A stretch of DNA of 25,178 nucleotides from a virus (IMGVR_UViG_3300020204_000342:1-25178); one strand, 5' to 3'. Shown: positions 1-7,095, counted from the first letter of the stretch. Program-made: numbers and translations. The notes: generated by a model not told the origin, from the letters alone.

Positions 1-401
1 TGATTTGGCTTCTTTTCTTCTGGAATATTACGTGTAACTTTAATGCTTAACATTCCATTAGTTAGATCAGCAGTTGTTACTTCCATATACTCACCAAGTG
101 CAAACGAACGAGTAAACTTTCTTGCAGCGATTCCTTTATGCAATACTTCTGCATCTGTTACTGTTACTTGTTCTCCTTTAATAATTAATGTACCCTTATC
201 TACTAAAATATCAAGGTTTTCTTTACTAAACCCTGCTACTGCTAGAGTAATAATATAGTTATCATCATCTAGTTTAAGTAGATCATATGGTGGAAATCCA
301 CCTGCATTAACTGAATGTGCTTGGTTTAATCTATCTAATTCCCGATTAAATCCAATAAAAAAGGGATCTTTAAAAAGATCCATAGCAAATTGTGTTACCA
401 T
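1..401 (-). CDS. Hsp20 / small heat-shock protein (IbpA-like), 3' end beyond window
   Basis: Small heat-shock chaperone that would bind unfolded proteins in the cytoplasm. The frame opens with ATG at 401-399 and stays open to the window edge, giving 133 complete codons, so the C-terminus is missing. The alpha-crystallin domain is visible from about residue 38 (FPPYDLLKL, then AVAGFSKENLDI at 54-65). It runs to the typical end motif NGMLSIKVTRNIPEEKK at 115-131. A good ribosome site (aaggag) lies 5 bases before the ATG, which favours this start over the internal ATG at codon 7. A promoter at 455-484 and a terminator just upstream make it a separate transcription unit. Hsp20 genes are known in cyanophages and other aquatic phages, where a role in capsid or tail folding is suggested but not proven. 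The family assignment is secure; the phage role is inference. Confidence 0.93.
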   Translation of the reverse strand, partial: MVTQFAMDLFKDPFFIGFNRELDRLNQAHSVNAGGFPPYDLLKLDDDNYIITLAVAGFSKENLDILVDKGTLIIKGEQVTVTDAEVLHKGIAARKFTRSFALGEYMEVTTADLTNGMLSIKVTRNIPEEKKPN

Positions 402-454
402 TTTTTCTCCTTTTCAGCGAGTTATTTGTATCCCCGTTAGGCAGATACTATATT

Positions 455-484
455 AGTATAGCACAAAGGGCAGGTATATTTCAA
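455..484 (-). promoter_or_regulatory. Promoter for the Hsp20 gene
   Basis: On the minus strand TTGAAA (484-479) is followed after 18 bases by TATACT (460-455), preceded by TG in the extended -10 position (TGCTATACT). Transcription would start near 447, leaving a leader of about 46 bases before the Hsp20 ATG at 401. The -35 box lies in the loop of the terminator hairpin of the preceding gene. The prediction is by eye from sigma-70-type consensus. Confidence 0.6.
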
Positions 485-491
485 CCTGCCC
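468..491 (-). terminator. Hairpin terminator after the surface-protein gene
   Basis: A perfect 7-bp inverted repeat (gggcagg at 468-474 and cctgccc at 485-491) with a 10-base loop lies 14 bases past the stop codon of the secreted-protein gene. On the minus strand it is followed only by TTTG, so the U-tract is short and termination may be partial. It separates the surface-protein unit from hsp20 and overlaps the hsp20 promoter. Confidence 0.6.
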
Positions 492-505
492 GTTTGGCGG
501 ATATA

Positions 506-1537
506 CTACTTCTTCTTCTTTAGAAGAGCAGCATACTTCTTTTGTAGGGCCTTAAGGTCTGCCTGTGCTTTTGCAAGGTCAGCCTTTGCCTTTGTTAGTT
601 CTGCATCTAGTGTAGCCTTTGTTGTTTCAGCAGTCTTTGTTACAAGATCAACACTACCCAAAGCCTGAGCAAGTGATGCCTTTGTCTTTGCGTGAGCAGC
701 CTTTTCTGCAGCGAGTTCCTCTGCAGCCTTTGCAGCAACTGCCTTAAGTGCTGTTACCTCAGAAGCGAGGTCAGATACGGTAACAAACTTAACAGTTGAC
801 TTCTTAGCAGCATCAAGGCCATCAACATCGGCAACTGCACCTGGAAGTGCAATGCTAATTGCTGATTGACCAGCGATTGCTGGATACTTAACGCTAAACT
901 TTGAAATACCCGTTGTAGCATCAGATGCACCAGCAGCAACTTCAATAGTTGCACCGATAACGGCAACAGTTGGTGTAACTCCCCCAACAATGTTTCCAAA
1001 GATATCTGTTACCTTAACAATATTTTCTGCAATGCTTGCAGTGCTAACATCAGACCTGACTGTTGCATCAAGGTTGTATGCTGCACCTGCTGTACCCTTT
1101 ACATAGTATGTAAGAGAGTTTGATCCGTTAACAATAACGACTGTTCCAACCTCAGTGGTTGTTGTGTAAACAAAAAATTCTGCTGTTGTACCAGTACCAA
1201 CATTAATGGTAAGAGTGTTTGAGCCAGACTTTGAGTTTACTGGAACTGTTGCAGTGTGAAGCGCTGGAACTACTGTAGCCTTTGTTGTTGTAACAACAAC
1301 TGAAGTTCCTGCAACAATGTTGGTGAGAGCAAACTTAACTGCATCTGCTGCCTCAACCTTGTTATCTGCAGGAACTGTAACAACTGCCGCACCTGCAATA
1401 GTATTTGCATCATTATCAACAACGGCATTAACAGTAACAGCAACTGTAGGAACACTAGCGCGTGCTGGTGTTATTACTGCGACTGAACCCAAAAGTGCTG
1501 CAGACACGATAAGGGCAATCTTTTTGAATGATTTCAT
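506..1537 (-). CDS. Secreted surface protein: signal peptide, Ig-like beta region, C-terminal coiled coil
   Basis: 343 aa, function unknown. The first 27 residues form a typical Sec signal peptide: basic start MKSFKK, hydrophobic core, and cleavage after ARA (25-27). Residues 28 to about 253 are rich in Val, Thr, Ala and Ser and look like tandem bacterial Ig-type beta domains (for example VTDIFGNIVGGV at 176-187). Residues about 254-343 are a long Ala/Lys/Glu coiled coil ending in a lysine tail. There are no cysteines, no LPxTG sorting motif and no C-terminal membrane segment. An aaggag ribosome site lies 6 bases before this ATG; another ATG 4 bases upstream is in a different frame. The gene is visibly richer in G+C than the tail genes (31/60 by hand at 661-720, 18/60 at 22321-22380) and has its own promoter and terminator, which suggests acquisition from a host. 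It resembles actinobacterial S-layer-like or envelope proteins. Superinfection exclusion, a receptor decoy or a virion decoration protein are possible roles, none shown. Confidence 0.75.
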   Translation of the reverse strand: MKSFKKIALIVSAALLGSVAVITPARASVPTVAVTVNAVVDNDANTIAGAAVVTVPADNKVEAADAVKFALTNIVAGTSVVVTTTKATVVPALHTATVPVNSKSGSNTLTINVGTGTTAEFFVYTTTTEVGTVVIVNGSNSLTYYVKGTAGAAYNLDATVRSDVSTASIAENIVKVTDIFGNIVGGVTPTVAVIGATIEVAAGASDATTGISKFSVKYPAIAGQSAISIALPGAVADVDGLDAAKKSTVKFVTVSDLASEVTALKAVAAKAAEELAAEKAAHAKTKASLAQALGSVDLVTKTAETTKATLDAELTKAKADLAKAQADLKALQKKYAALLKKKK

Positions 1538-1585
1538 TCATTTCTCCTTGTTTTATGTATTATCTGACCTTTTAGCCAGAATTCT

Positions 1586-1614
1586 ATTATAGCAGATAAG
1601 ACAGTCTATAGCAA
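1586..1614 (-). promoter_or_regulatory. Promoter for the secreted surface protein
   Basis: On the minus strand TTGCTA (1614-1609) is followed after exactly 17 bases by a perfect TATAAT (1591-1586) with an extended TG (TGCTATAAT). The -35 box overlaps the last codons and stop of terL. The leader would be about 40 bases before the ATG at 1537. The extended -10 is nearly identical to that of the hsp20 promoter (TGCTATACT), which suggests the two genes share one sigma factor. Confidence 0.65.
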
Positions 1615-3393
1615 ATTGAGTTTTCCTAAAAACTCTTTTACATCGTCTGGCATCTCATTATTTCTTTCATTTTCTAGTTCTTGCCGTCTTTGCCTTTGCA
1701 TTTCTTTGTGTGCGCTTGACCAGGTTCTAACCTCTACTTCAAGATTATTTTCTTTACTAGTATATGATATTGCACCAAAGGCTGCACCACAAACTGCATC
1801 AGCCAAGTCCTTAGATGATTTTCGTGGATGGTCTACACGATTATTTTTCATAATCTTAAGTTCAGATAATTCTTCTAGTAACAGGGGAATGTTTGGCATC
1901 GCAATACGATCTTCATAAACAAGCATAGCCAAATCTTCGTAATGTTTTTTAGCAACTGACACTGTATCTGTATTAATATTTACAGCCTTAAGTTCTTGTT
2001 GAATATCATATGACTGCCATCTATCAAATGTTACCTTGCCAATATTAAAACCCAGTCTTCTAAGATTAATAATCCAATTTTTTACTTCACTAAGATTTAC
2101 TGCACCCTCTTTTTTAGGCTCCCACCATGCAACTGCATCTACTACAACAATTGGCGCTACTTGATCATAATCTTTAATTACTTGTAGGTTTACCCATTTT
2201 TCAACGTGTGCAATTGCTACAGCACACTTGTCATGTCTTTGTGCTAAGTCAGCATGAACATAATATGTTTTGTTTGGGTCTGGAACAAATCCAGGATCAA
2301 ACCTTCTAAATTGATCAACTGGATTTCTTAACGTCATGCAATTTTGTAACTTATCTTTTTGTTTAAAGAATGAATCAGAGGCGTAAGTTGGCATACACAA
2401 GAAACGCATCATTGCATCGCCCAAGTCATTATAAAATGCAACTTTAAAATCATCAATGCTTCTAGTTGGATTTACTTCCCATGTTGGTCTTTTAAGTGCC
2501 CAAATTCCAGGCAACTTGTATGAAATAATATGATCTTCTTCCCATTCAATATCTAGTGTGTTTTCTGGTGTTGCATCAAGTAATGGATTGATTATAAACT
2601 TGTGTGATTTATGTACAACATCTTTTTCTGCAATAACACTTTCATATTTTTCAGAAATAAAGTCGCCTTGATATCTTGGAAACGACAGTAGTACAACTTT
2701 TCCTAAATCAGGAAAACGAGAGTCTACGGTTCCTCTAAATGCTTTATATATATTGTCTGCTGTTTTACCTTGTTCATTTCCAGTTCCAACTTCACTAGCA
2801 AAACCAGAAATCTCATCAAGAACTGCAAGCAATAGGTTTAAGCCCTCATGAGATTCTCTTTCTGAATGTCCAGAATAAACTGTAATTGATTTATCAAATT
2901 CAATTGAGTCCACTTTAGCATTATATTTTCCTGCAAACCAGGGAGATTTTTCTATTTTTGTTTTGAATCCTTTAAAGAAGACGTTCTTCGCTTGTTGGGC
3001 GTTGATAGCAACGTTAATAAGGTCAATCGCGTCCCCAGACGGTTTGCCAAAATATTTTGCGGGATCTTTAAGACATAGTAACTTATACACAATATAGGCA
3101 CAAGCCACAGTTGAAGTGAAGTCCTTGCCACTACCCTTCCCAAGTTGTAAAATAATTTCGTTCTTAGTGTATTTATCATAGTATCTTGCTCCTTCGACAG
3201 GACCCATTAATAATTCAAGATCTGTCTTTTTATATATTTGACTCATTGCCTCTACAATTTCATACTGTATGTCTGACAATGGTGGTTGCCCTAGATAGTC
3301 TGTAGATTCTACAAATGTTTTTGTATCTACTGGATTTTTTTCAAATGGATTATCTTGCAATGCTTCAAGAAAATCATTGAACATCGTGGACAA
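1606..3393 (-). CDS. terL: Terminase large subunit (ATPase and nuclease)
   Basis: Packaging motor that translocates phage DNA into the prohead and cuts the concatemer. The 595-aa length is normal for the family. The N-terminal ATPase shows a Walker A GKGSGKD (85-91) and a Walker B LLLAVLDE (187-194). The C-terminal RNase H-fold nuclease shows candidate acidic residues D382 (YYVHADLA), D457 (VTFDRW) and D529/D532 (SSKDLADAV). The start at 3393 is TTG. A GAGGTGA ribosome site lies 6 bases before it, whereas the ATG three codons later is too far away, so TTG is preferred. It overlaps the end of the small-subunit gene by 20 bases, which suggests translational coupling. No terminator separates it from the surface-protein gene, so readthrough into that gene is possible. 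Confidence 0.95.
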   Translation of the reverse strand: MSTMFNDFLEALQDNPFEKNPVDTKTFVESTDYLGQPPLSDIQYEIVEAMSQIYKKTDLELLMGPVEGARYYDKYTKNEIILQLGKGSGKDFTSTVACAYIVYKLLCLKDPAKYFGKPSGDAIDLINVAINAQQAKNVFFKGFKTKIEKSPWFAGKYNAKVDSIEFDKSITVYSGHSERESHEGLNLLLAVLDEISGFASEVGTGNEQGKTADNIYKAFRGTVDSRFPDLGKVVLLSFPRYQGDFISEKYESVIAEKDVVHKSHKFIINPLLDATPENTLDIEWEEDHIISYKLPGIWALKRPTWEVNPTRSIDDFKVAFYNDLGDAMMRFLCMPTYASDSFFKQKDKLQNCMTLRNPVDQFRRFDPGFVPDPNKTYYVHADLAQRHDKCAVAIAHVEKWVNLQVIKDYDQVAPIVVVDAVAWWEPKKEGAVNLSEVKNWIINLRRLGFNIGKVTFDRWQSYDIQQELKAVNINTDTVSVAKKHYEDLAMLVYEDRIAMPNIPLLLEELSELKIMKNNRVDHPRKSSKDLADAVCGAAFGAISYTSKENNLEVEVRTWSSAHKEMQRQRRQELENERNNEMPDDVKEFLGKLNLL

Positions 3394-3910
3394 TTGTAAT
3401 CACCTCATCTGACTTTGAAATGTCAGACAATCTTTGCATAATTAAATCACGAACTTGTGGATGATCTTTTGCAATATCTCGTAATATTTCAACAAGAACT
3501 TCCTGTCTTCTTTCAATTTCAAGCATTTCTTCTGCAAGTTCTTTATTTTCAAGCAATCCAGCCTTTTGTAACATTTCTATTCTTTTTGCTTCAATATCTA
3601 ATACTAACTTAATACCAGCAGTTTTTGCACTAAGATTATTATTCATGGTTGCTTCATCAATAACCTCATATGATTTAGAAATAAGTTTTCCATAGTGTGC
3701 ATCTGCTGCAGCAAGTGCTTCTTTGGCCCTAGAACGAATAGCATCATTTGCAGATACCATAACTTTCCATTCATTAAGATGTGCAACAACTCTAGTTCTT
3801 GGAATACTTAAATCTTTAGATATTTTTGTTGGATCGCTACCCTTTAAATATTCTTCAACAACTTTATTTATTTCATCTAAATGTTCTATAATTTCAAGAT
3901 CTTTCGACAT
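3374..3910 (-). CDS. terS: Probable terminase small subunit (helix-turn-helix DNA binding)
   Basis: 178 aa, immediately before terL and overlapping it by 20 bases, the usual place for a small terminase subunit. That subunit recognises the packaging site and recruits the large subunit. Residues about 24-48 fit a helix-turn-helix (DPTKISKDLSIPRTRVVAHL). The rest is almost all helical and charged, as expected of an oligomerisation domain, including EEMLEIERRQEVLVEIL. The ATG at 3910 has a strong site (aaggagg, 5 bases away). Small subunits diverge quickly, so the assignment rests on context, size and the helix-turn-helix rather than a diagnostic motif. A regulator is the alternative. Confidence 0.72.
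   Translation of the reverse strand: MSKDLEIIEHLDEINKVVEEYLKGSDPTKISKDLSIPRTRVVAHLNEWKVMVSANDAIRSRAKEALAAADAHYGKLISKSYEVIDEATMNNNLSAKTAGIKLVLDIEAKRIEMLQKAGLLENKELAEEMLEIERRQEVLVEILRDIAKDHPQVRDLIMQRLSDISKSDEVITIVHDVQ
3400..3406 (-). promoter_or_regulatory. Ribosome binding site deciding the TTG start of terL
   Basis: GAGGTGA on the minus strand, 6 bases before TTG at 3393-3391 and 15 bases before the nearest ATG at 3384. The spacing supports initiation at TTG inside the 3' end of the small-subunit gene. Confidence 0.6.
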
Positions 3911-4178
3911 GCTTCCTCCTTTTAGGAATTCGGCTTACTTTTTCTTTATCAAAAGATCGCATTGCTCTGGGAAATCCTTTTTCATACTCTACGCAATCTA
4001 CCCACTCCAAACCATTGTCGTTGTTTTTTGTTACACTTATAAACTTAAAACGAGAACCGTGTTCGCCTTTAATTTTAATCATTTCGCCCTGTTCAATAGT
4101 GTGCCCATCAACAATAATTGTATTTACTTTTGTGTATTTACCATTATCTAATACTTGACTTTTCTTTTTTCTACCCAT
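3894..4178 (-). CDS. Small basic conserved phage protein, unknown function
   Basis: 94 aa when started at the ATG at 4178, which overlaps the stop of the upstream gene by 8 bases. An in-frame upstream start at 4205 would add 9 residues and a 35-base overlap, so 4178 is preferred. The protein begins with a basic patch (MGRKKKSQ) and ends with another (IPKRRKH). The middle (GEHGSRFKFISV, then LEWVDCVEYEKGFPRAMRSF) looks like a small beta fold, possibly SH3/KOW-like, and resembles a group of short phage hypothetical proteins. A nucleic-acid-binding role would fit the charge but is only inference. It overlaps the small terminase gene by 17 bases. Confidence 0.75.
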   Translation of the reverse strand: MGRKKKSQVLDNGKYTKVNTIIVDGHTIEQGEMIKIKGEHGSRFKFISVTKNNDNGLEWVDCVEYEKGFPRAMRSFDKEKVSRIPKRRKHVERS

Positions 4179-4410
4179 TTTTTCTCTCAAGTCTATTAAT
4201 TTCATCCTGTATGTAAAAAATTGCTTTTTTTAAATCTTCAATATGTTTGGACTCATCTTTAAGGCCTGCTCTCCAAAGATACTTAAAAGCATTACCAACA
4301 TTGAAATTTCTATGACGAGTAATCTGAATACACTCAACACCAGATGGGTCAGAGGTATAGTGCTCTGGATGGTTTACTTGATCTACAATAATTCTTAAAT
4401 CATCGCTCAT
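4171..4410 (-). CDS. DUF3310 family protein
   Basis: 79 aa. The core VNHPEHYTSDPSGVECIQIT, followed by NFNVGNAFKYLWRAGLKDE and HIEDLKKAIFYIQDEI, is the recognisable signature of DUF3310. This is a short phage family sometimes annotated as nucleotide kinase-like or as part of larger nucleotide-metabolism proteins. Its biochemical role is not established. The ATG at 4410 overlaps the stop of the upstream small gene (ATGA junction), so translation is probably coupled. Confidence 0.9.
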   Translation of the reverse strand: MSDDLRIIVDQVNHPEHYTSDPSGVECIQITRHRNFNVGNAFKYLWRAGLKDESKHIEDLKKAIFYIQDEINRLERKNG

Positions 4411-4562
4411 CGTTTTGACTTCCTTAATCTAAATTTTGCAAGGTACACATAGATAGTTTCTGCACTTGTTTCACACTCTTTGGCAATTTCTGGAACTGAC
4501 TTTTTATCAAGAATGTATCTTTTACGTAACCACGCCTCATTTGTATATAGTTTAGCACCCAT
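4407..4562 (-). CDS. 51-aa helix-turn-helix protein
   Basis: Translating minus-strand 4562-4407 gives a 51-residue protein starting MGAKLYTNEAWLRKRYI and ending in TGA. Residues about 20-48 (KKSVPEIAKECETSAETIYV) fit a homeodomain- or resolvase-like helix-turn-helix, so it may bind DNA or act as a small regulator. It fills the space between two other genes, overlaps the DUF3310 gene by an ATGA junction and starts 4 bases after the previous stop. No clear ribosome site is seen, so coupling to upstream translation is likely. Confidence 0.75.
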   Translation of the reverse strand: MGAKLYTNEAWLRKRYILDKKSVPEIAKECETSAETIYVYLAKFRLRKSKR

Positions 4563-4566
4563 GATA

Positions 4567-4743
4567 TTATTTGTCAATTCTTTCTAATGTTTTTAATTTA
4601 TCCCAATACCCGCCAACATTTCCTTGATATACTTGACCAGTCTCTCTGTCTACCAACAGCCATTTAGAAGGACATCTTGTAGCAACAGTTAAAACCACAT
4701 CATTATCAGTTTCTTCAAATTTAAACGAATCCCTATTGCTCAT
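4567..4743 (-). CDS. 58-aa phage hypothetical protein
   Basis: Minus-strand 4743-4567 encodes 58 residues, from ATG overlapping the previous stop (ATGA) to TAA. The centre reads WLLVDRETGQVYQGNVGGYW, a pattern of small beta-rich phage proteins of unknown function. There are no membrane segments or catalytic motifs. Its place in an otherwise gapless string of coupled genes supports it being real. Confidence 0.72.
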   Translation of the reverse strand: MSNRDSFKFEETDNDVVLTVATRCPSKWLLVDRETGQVYQGNVGGYWDKLKTLERIDK

Positions 4744-5447
4744 ATACCGTTTTCCTCCATATATTTTAATCTTTCAGAGTATTTATCTAATACAGGACCG
4801 CCTTCATTCTCCATGTTCATAATGTCATAATGATATGCATCTGAATCTTCTGTTATCCATTTCGAAGCATCCTCAACATCCCACTTGCGAGTAGAATTAA
4901 TAAGCCTATGTATTAACGGTTTCCCAAATTTGGTAGTAAAGGAAGGCTCTAGCACAAACACACGGTTGTTTGGTTGAATAGCAAAATTACCATCCTCGCG
5001 TTGAATGACGTGGCCACATTTATGTTGTCCAGGATTTTCAGAATAACCATCATCAAGATTATTGGCATCTCCACCATACCAGTCAAGGGTAAACAAATAC
5101 TTACCAGAAATCTTGGTCTTAGTTCTATCCATATAAAACATACGAAGATTTGCTAGGTTTGAAAACTTAGTGACTGTAATAAAGGGACTAAATGAATTCC
5201 ACAGTACTAAATTATGTATGTCAACCTCTGGTACATTAGGCTCTGTACAAAATGCATTGATTGGCATACGCCACCAAATGCCCCCGTCTTCCATCATAAA
5301 ATGAAACAAGGGGCTACGATTCGGTATGCTAGATACTCCAAAAATAACACAGGGAAAATATTGATCATGCGAATCTTTTTGATCTCTTAAAAAATTACCA
5401 CGAACATAACATTCTATTGGAGGTATGTTGGCGTTTAATTCTGGCAT
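4740..5447 (-). CDS. Conserved phage protein of unknown function, 235 aa
   Basis: The protein is rich in aromatic residues, for example LFHFMMEDGGIWWRMPINAF and YLFTLDWYGGD. It has a segment IECYVRGNFLRDQKDSHDQYF at the start and a mention-worthy CGHVIQREDGNFAIQPNNR in the middle. It looks like a soluble enzyme-sized protein and resembles hypothetical proteins of cyanophages and other aquatic phages. I do not recognise a catalytic motif or named fold. The ATG at 5447 shares bases with the TAA of the RuvC-like gene (TAATG) and has a purine-rich ggggaa stretch upstream. Location among recombination genes hints at DNA metabolism, but this is weak. Confidence 0.8.
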   Translation of the reverse strand: MPELNANIPPIECYVRGNFLRDQKDSHDQYFPCVIFGVSSIPNRSPLFHFMMEDGGIWWRMPINAFCTEPNVPEVDIHNLVLWNSFSPFITVTKFSNLANLRMFYMDRTKTKISGKYLFTLDWYGGDANNLDDGYSENPGQHKCGHVIQREDGNFAIQPNNRVFVLEPSFTTKFGKPLIHRLINSTRKWDVEDASKWITEDSDAYHYDIMNMENEGGPVLDKYSERLKYMEENGI

Positions 5448-6019
5448 TAACTAATTCCCCTTTCCCAGTTGTTTAGACCCCAGTGACCTATAGCACAGGC
5501 ATCTGCCACATCGTTGTCATCTATAATCTTATCATAATTAACTTCAATAAACCTTATTGTTCTTTCTTTTCTTACATTACGCTCATAAGATTTATACCAC
5601 GCATCTGATTTTCCTGGATTTTTTGATCTAATCGCAAGTTTTTCTTCTTTAGATAACGTTTTGTTTCCAATATAATTTTGCCAGGTAATAGGAGATACCT
5701 TTGCTATATCAATTATCCCTAATACTCCCGCTGCTCCTATAATCGCTCCTTGTACTAGGGCCAAGTCTGCTGCAGTTTTGGGGCTATTCATAAACACAGT
5801 GTGTTCAATAATCAATGAGTCTGTATTAATAAACATTGGATGAGTTAAAAATGCCATTGTTTTTTTAGAAGCATCAATACATTTTTGATATATATCTTTG
5901 CCTTCAAAATTAATTTTGCCATACTTTTTGATTTGTCCAAACTCAAAAAGAGCAAAGGCCAAACTGTTTGTGCTTGCATCAATAGCAACAAACTTTGTTA
6001 ATTTAAGTTCTATCTTCAT
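5447..6019 (-). CDS. RuvC-like Holliday junction resolvase (RNase H fold)
   Basis: 190 aa, close to the size of bacterial RuvC. It would cut branched DNA before packaging. The acidic residues of the family are visible: D14 in FVAIDAS on the first strand, E72 in LIIEHTVF, and D170/D173 in DNDVADACAIGHW near the C-terminus. The order and spacing match phage RuvC-like nucleases. The ATG at 6019 overlaps the end of the zinc-ribbon gene by 17 bases. In this phage it would act together with RecA-like, Cas4-like and Hjc-like proteins in recombination-dependent replication and in clearing branches for terminase. Confidence 0.87.
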   Translation of the reverse strand: MKIELKLTKFVAIDASTNSLAFALFEFGQIKKYGKINFEGKDIYQKCIDASKKTMAFLTHPMFINTDSLIIEHTVFMNSPKTAADLALVQGAIIGAAGVLGIIDIAKVSPITWQNYIGNKTLSKEEKLAIRSKNPGKSDAWYKSYERNVRKERTIRFIEVNYDKIIDDNDVADACAIGHWGLNNWERGIS

Positions 6020-6296
6020 AATCTATAAAACCCTTTAATTCTTTTAATGCTTTGTTTACTTTTTTATTATCTACCGAACAGTTTTCACAGTAATTAGAAT
6101 CATTGTATGCCGAAAGAATAATTCCACATCCCCTTGCACATTTACGATCTTTGCCATATCTTTTTCTTCTTTTATTAATTACTTGTTTTTCTGCAATTTT
6201 AATTTTTGTTGCCTGAGTGCGACATTCTGGACTGCAATAAATTTGATAACTTACTACAGGAGAAAATTCATTCTCACACCACTCACATGGCTTCAC
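6003..6296 (-). CDS. Double zinc-ribbon protein, 97 aa
   Basis: Two clusters of metal-binding cysteines are visible. The first is CEWC (4-7) paired with CSPEC (21-25). The second is CARGC (53-57) paired with CENC (70-73). A basic stretch (KRRKRYGKDRK) lies between them. This layout suggests a small nucleic-acid-binding or recruitment protein; no enzyme motif is present. The start is GTG at 6296, with GGAG 7 bases upstream, and it is needed to keep the first cysteine pair. It overlaps the end of the Cas4-like nuclease gene by 14 bases. Confidence 0.82.
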   Translation of the reverse strand: MKPCEWCENEFSPVVSYQIYCSPECRTQATKIKIAEKQVINKRRKRYGKDRKCARGCGIILSAYNDSNYCENCSVDNKKVNKALKELKGFIDYEDRT

Positions 6297-7095
6297 TCAA
6301 TTGCTCCAGAGGATTAATTTTTATTAATCCTGGTTCTGACAAGGCACATGCTTTTTGTATTGGACATCCTTTGCAAATTTTAGAATTTGCTCTGTATGTT
6401 TTTTGTGGTAGTTGCCTATCCCTCCAGGCTTGTTTTACTGTTCTCATCCAATCAAATGTTTGATCAATCCATGCTCTATAATGATCATTTACTTCAATGG
6501 GAACAATAAACAATTCATGATTGTTTTTGTTTTCATATATAACCAGACCTTTGCCCATTTTTAATAATTTCATATAAATTAAAAGTTGAGCAATGTGATA
6601 ACTTTTTGCTTTGTTGGTTTTTTTAATGTATTCAAATCCTTCATTATTAACTGTTTTAATTTCAATGACAAATTCTTCATTGTTCCATTCAATTATTCCA
6701 TCGCCATAACCATAAATTGGAGGATCGTTGCTAATAATCTTAAACTCTGTTGTCTCTTTGCCATCATCATCTACAAACTTTTTAGCAATACCAGACTTAA
6801 GAAGTGCGTCTTGAATTCTATCGTGAGAAAGAGATCCATTTGACATATTTGCTACTGAAAATGGAGTGTTTGTGCTTTCAAAAACAACACCATCAAATGC
6901 GTGATACCAATACCTGGCACATTCTCCCTGACCATAAACTAATCCAGATGGAGCAAATGTTTTCTTTTTTTGATGTTTAGGGTCTTGTCCAACCATATAA
7001 CCAGACTCTATTTTTTCAATAACTGATGTTACATCTATATTATTTTGTGATTTTGCTGCCTTAACCATTACTTGTTGTAATAAACTTTTTGTCAT
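6283..7095 (-). CDS. Cas4/RecB-like PD-(D/E)XK nuclease with four cysteines
   Basis: 270 aa. The nuclease core is readable: H91 (SHDRIQ), D132 (GYGDGIIEW), E145-x-K147 (FVIEIKTV) and Q170/Y174 (HIAQLLIYM). Together these are the motifs of the Cas4, AddB and RecB nuclease superfamily. C59 near the N-terminus and C241, C244 and C250 at the C-terminus (CKGCPIQKAC) match the four ligands of the iron-sulphur cluster found in Cas4 and AddB. It probably trims single-stranded or branched DNA ends in recombination. The ATG at 7095 has AGGG 7 bases upstream and follows a promoter at 7127-7155. No Cas1 or Cas2 is nearby, so a CRISPR role is not supported here. Confidence 0.88.
   Translation of the reverse strand: MTKSLLQQVMVKAAKSQNNIDVTSVIEKIESGYMVGQDPKHQKKKTFAPSGLVYGQGECARYWYHAFDGVVFESTNTPFSVANMSNGSLSHDRIQDALLKSGIAKKFVDDDGKETTEFKIISNDPPIYGYGDGIIEWNNEEFVIEIKTVNNEGFEYIKKTNKAKSYHIAQLLIYMKLLKMGKGLVIYENKNNHELFIVPIEVNDHYRAWIDQTFDWMRTVKQAWRDRQLPQKTYRANSKICKGCPIQKACALSEPGLIKINPLEQLSEAM

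Noticed and set aside
754-999. Leu-rich minus-strand frame inside the surface-protein gene
   Set aside because: Frame-shifted reading of a repetitive Ala/Val-rich gene; composition is an artefact of the repeats. The same applies to 1270-1455 and the plus frame at 1317-1592.
2952-3179. 75-codon minus-strand frame inside terL
   Set aside because: Out of frame with the Walker A region of terL, no start signal; a shadow.
3723-4151. Plus-strand open frame of 142 codons
   Set aside because: It lies opposite the terminase small subunit and the basic small gene, has a low-complexity Phe/Cys/Asn-rich translation and no ribosome site; an antisense shadow.
6283-7095. CRISPR adaptation locus suggested by a Cas4-like protein
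   Set aside because: No Cas1, Cas2 or repeat-spacer array anywhere in the window; recombination context explains the gene.
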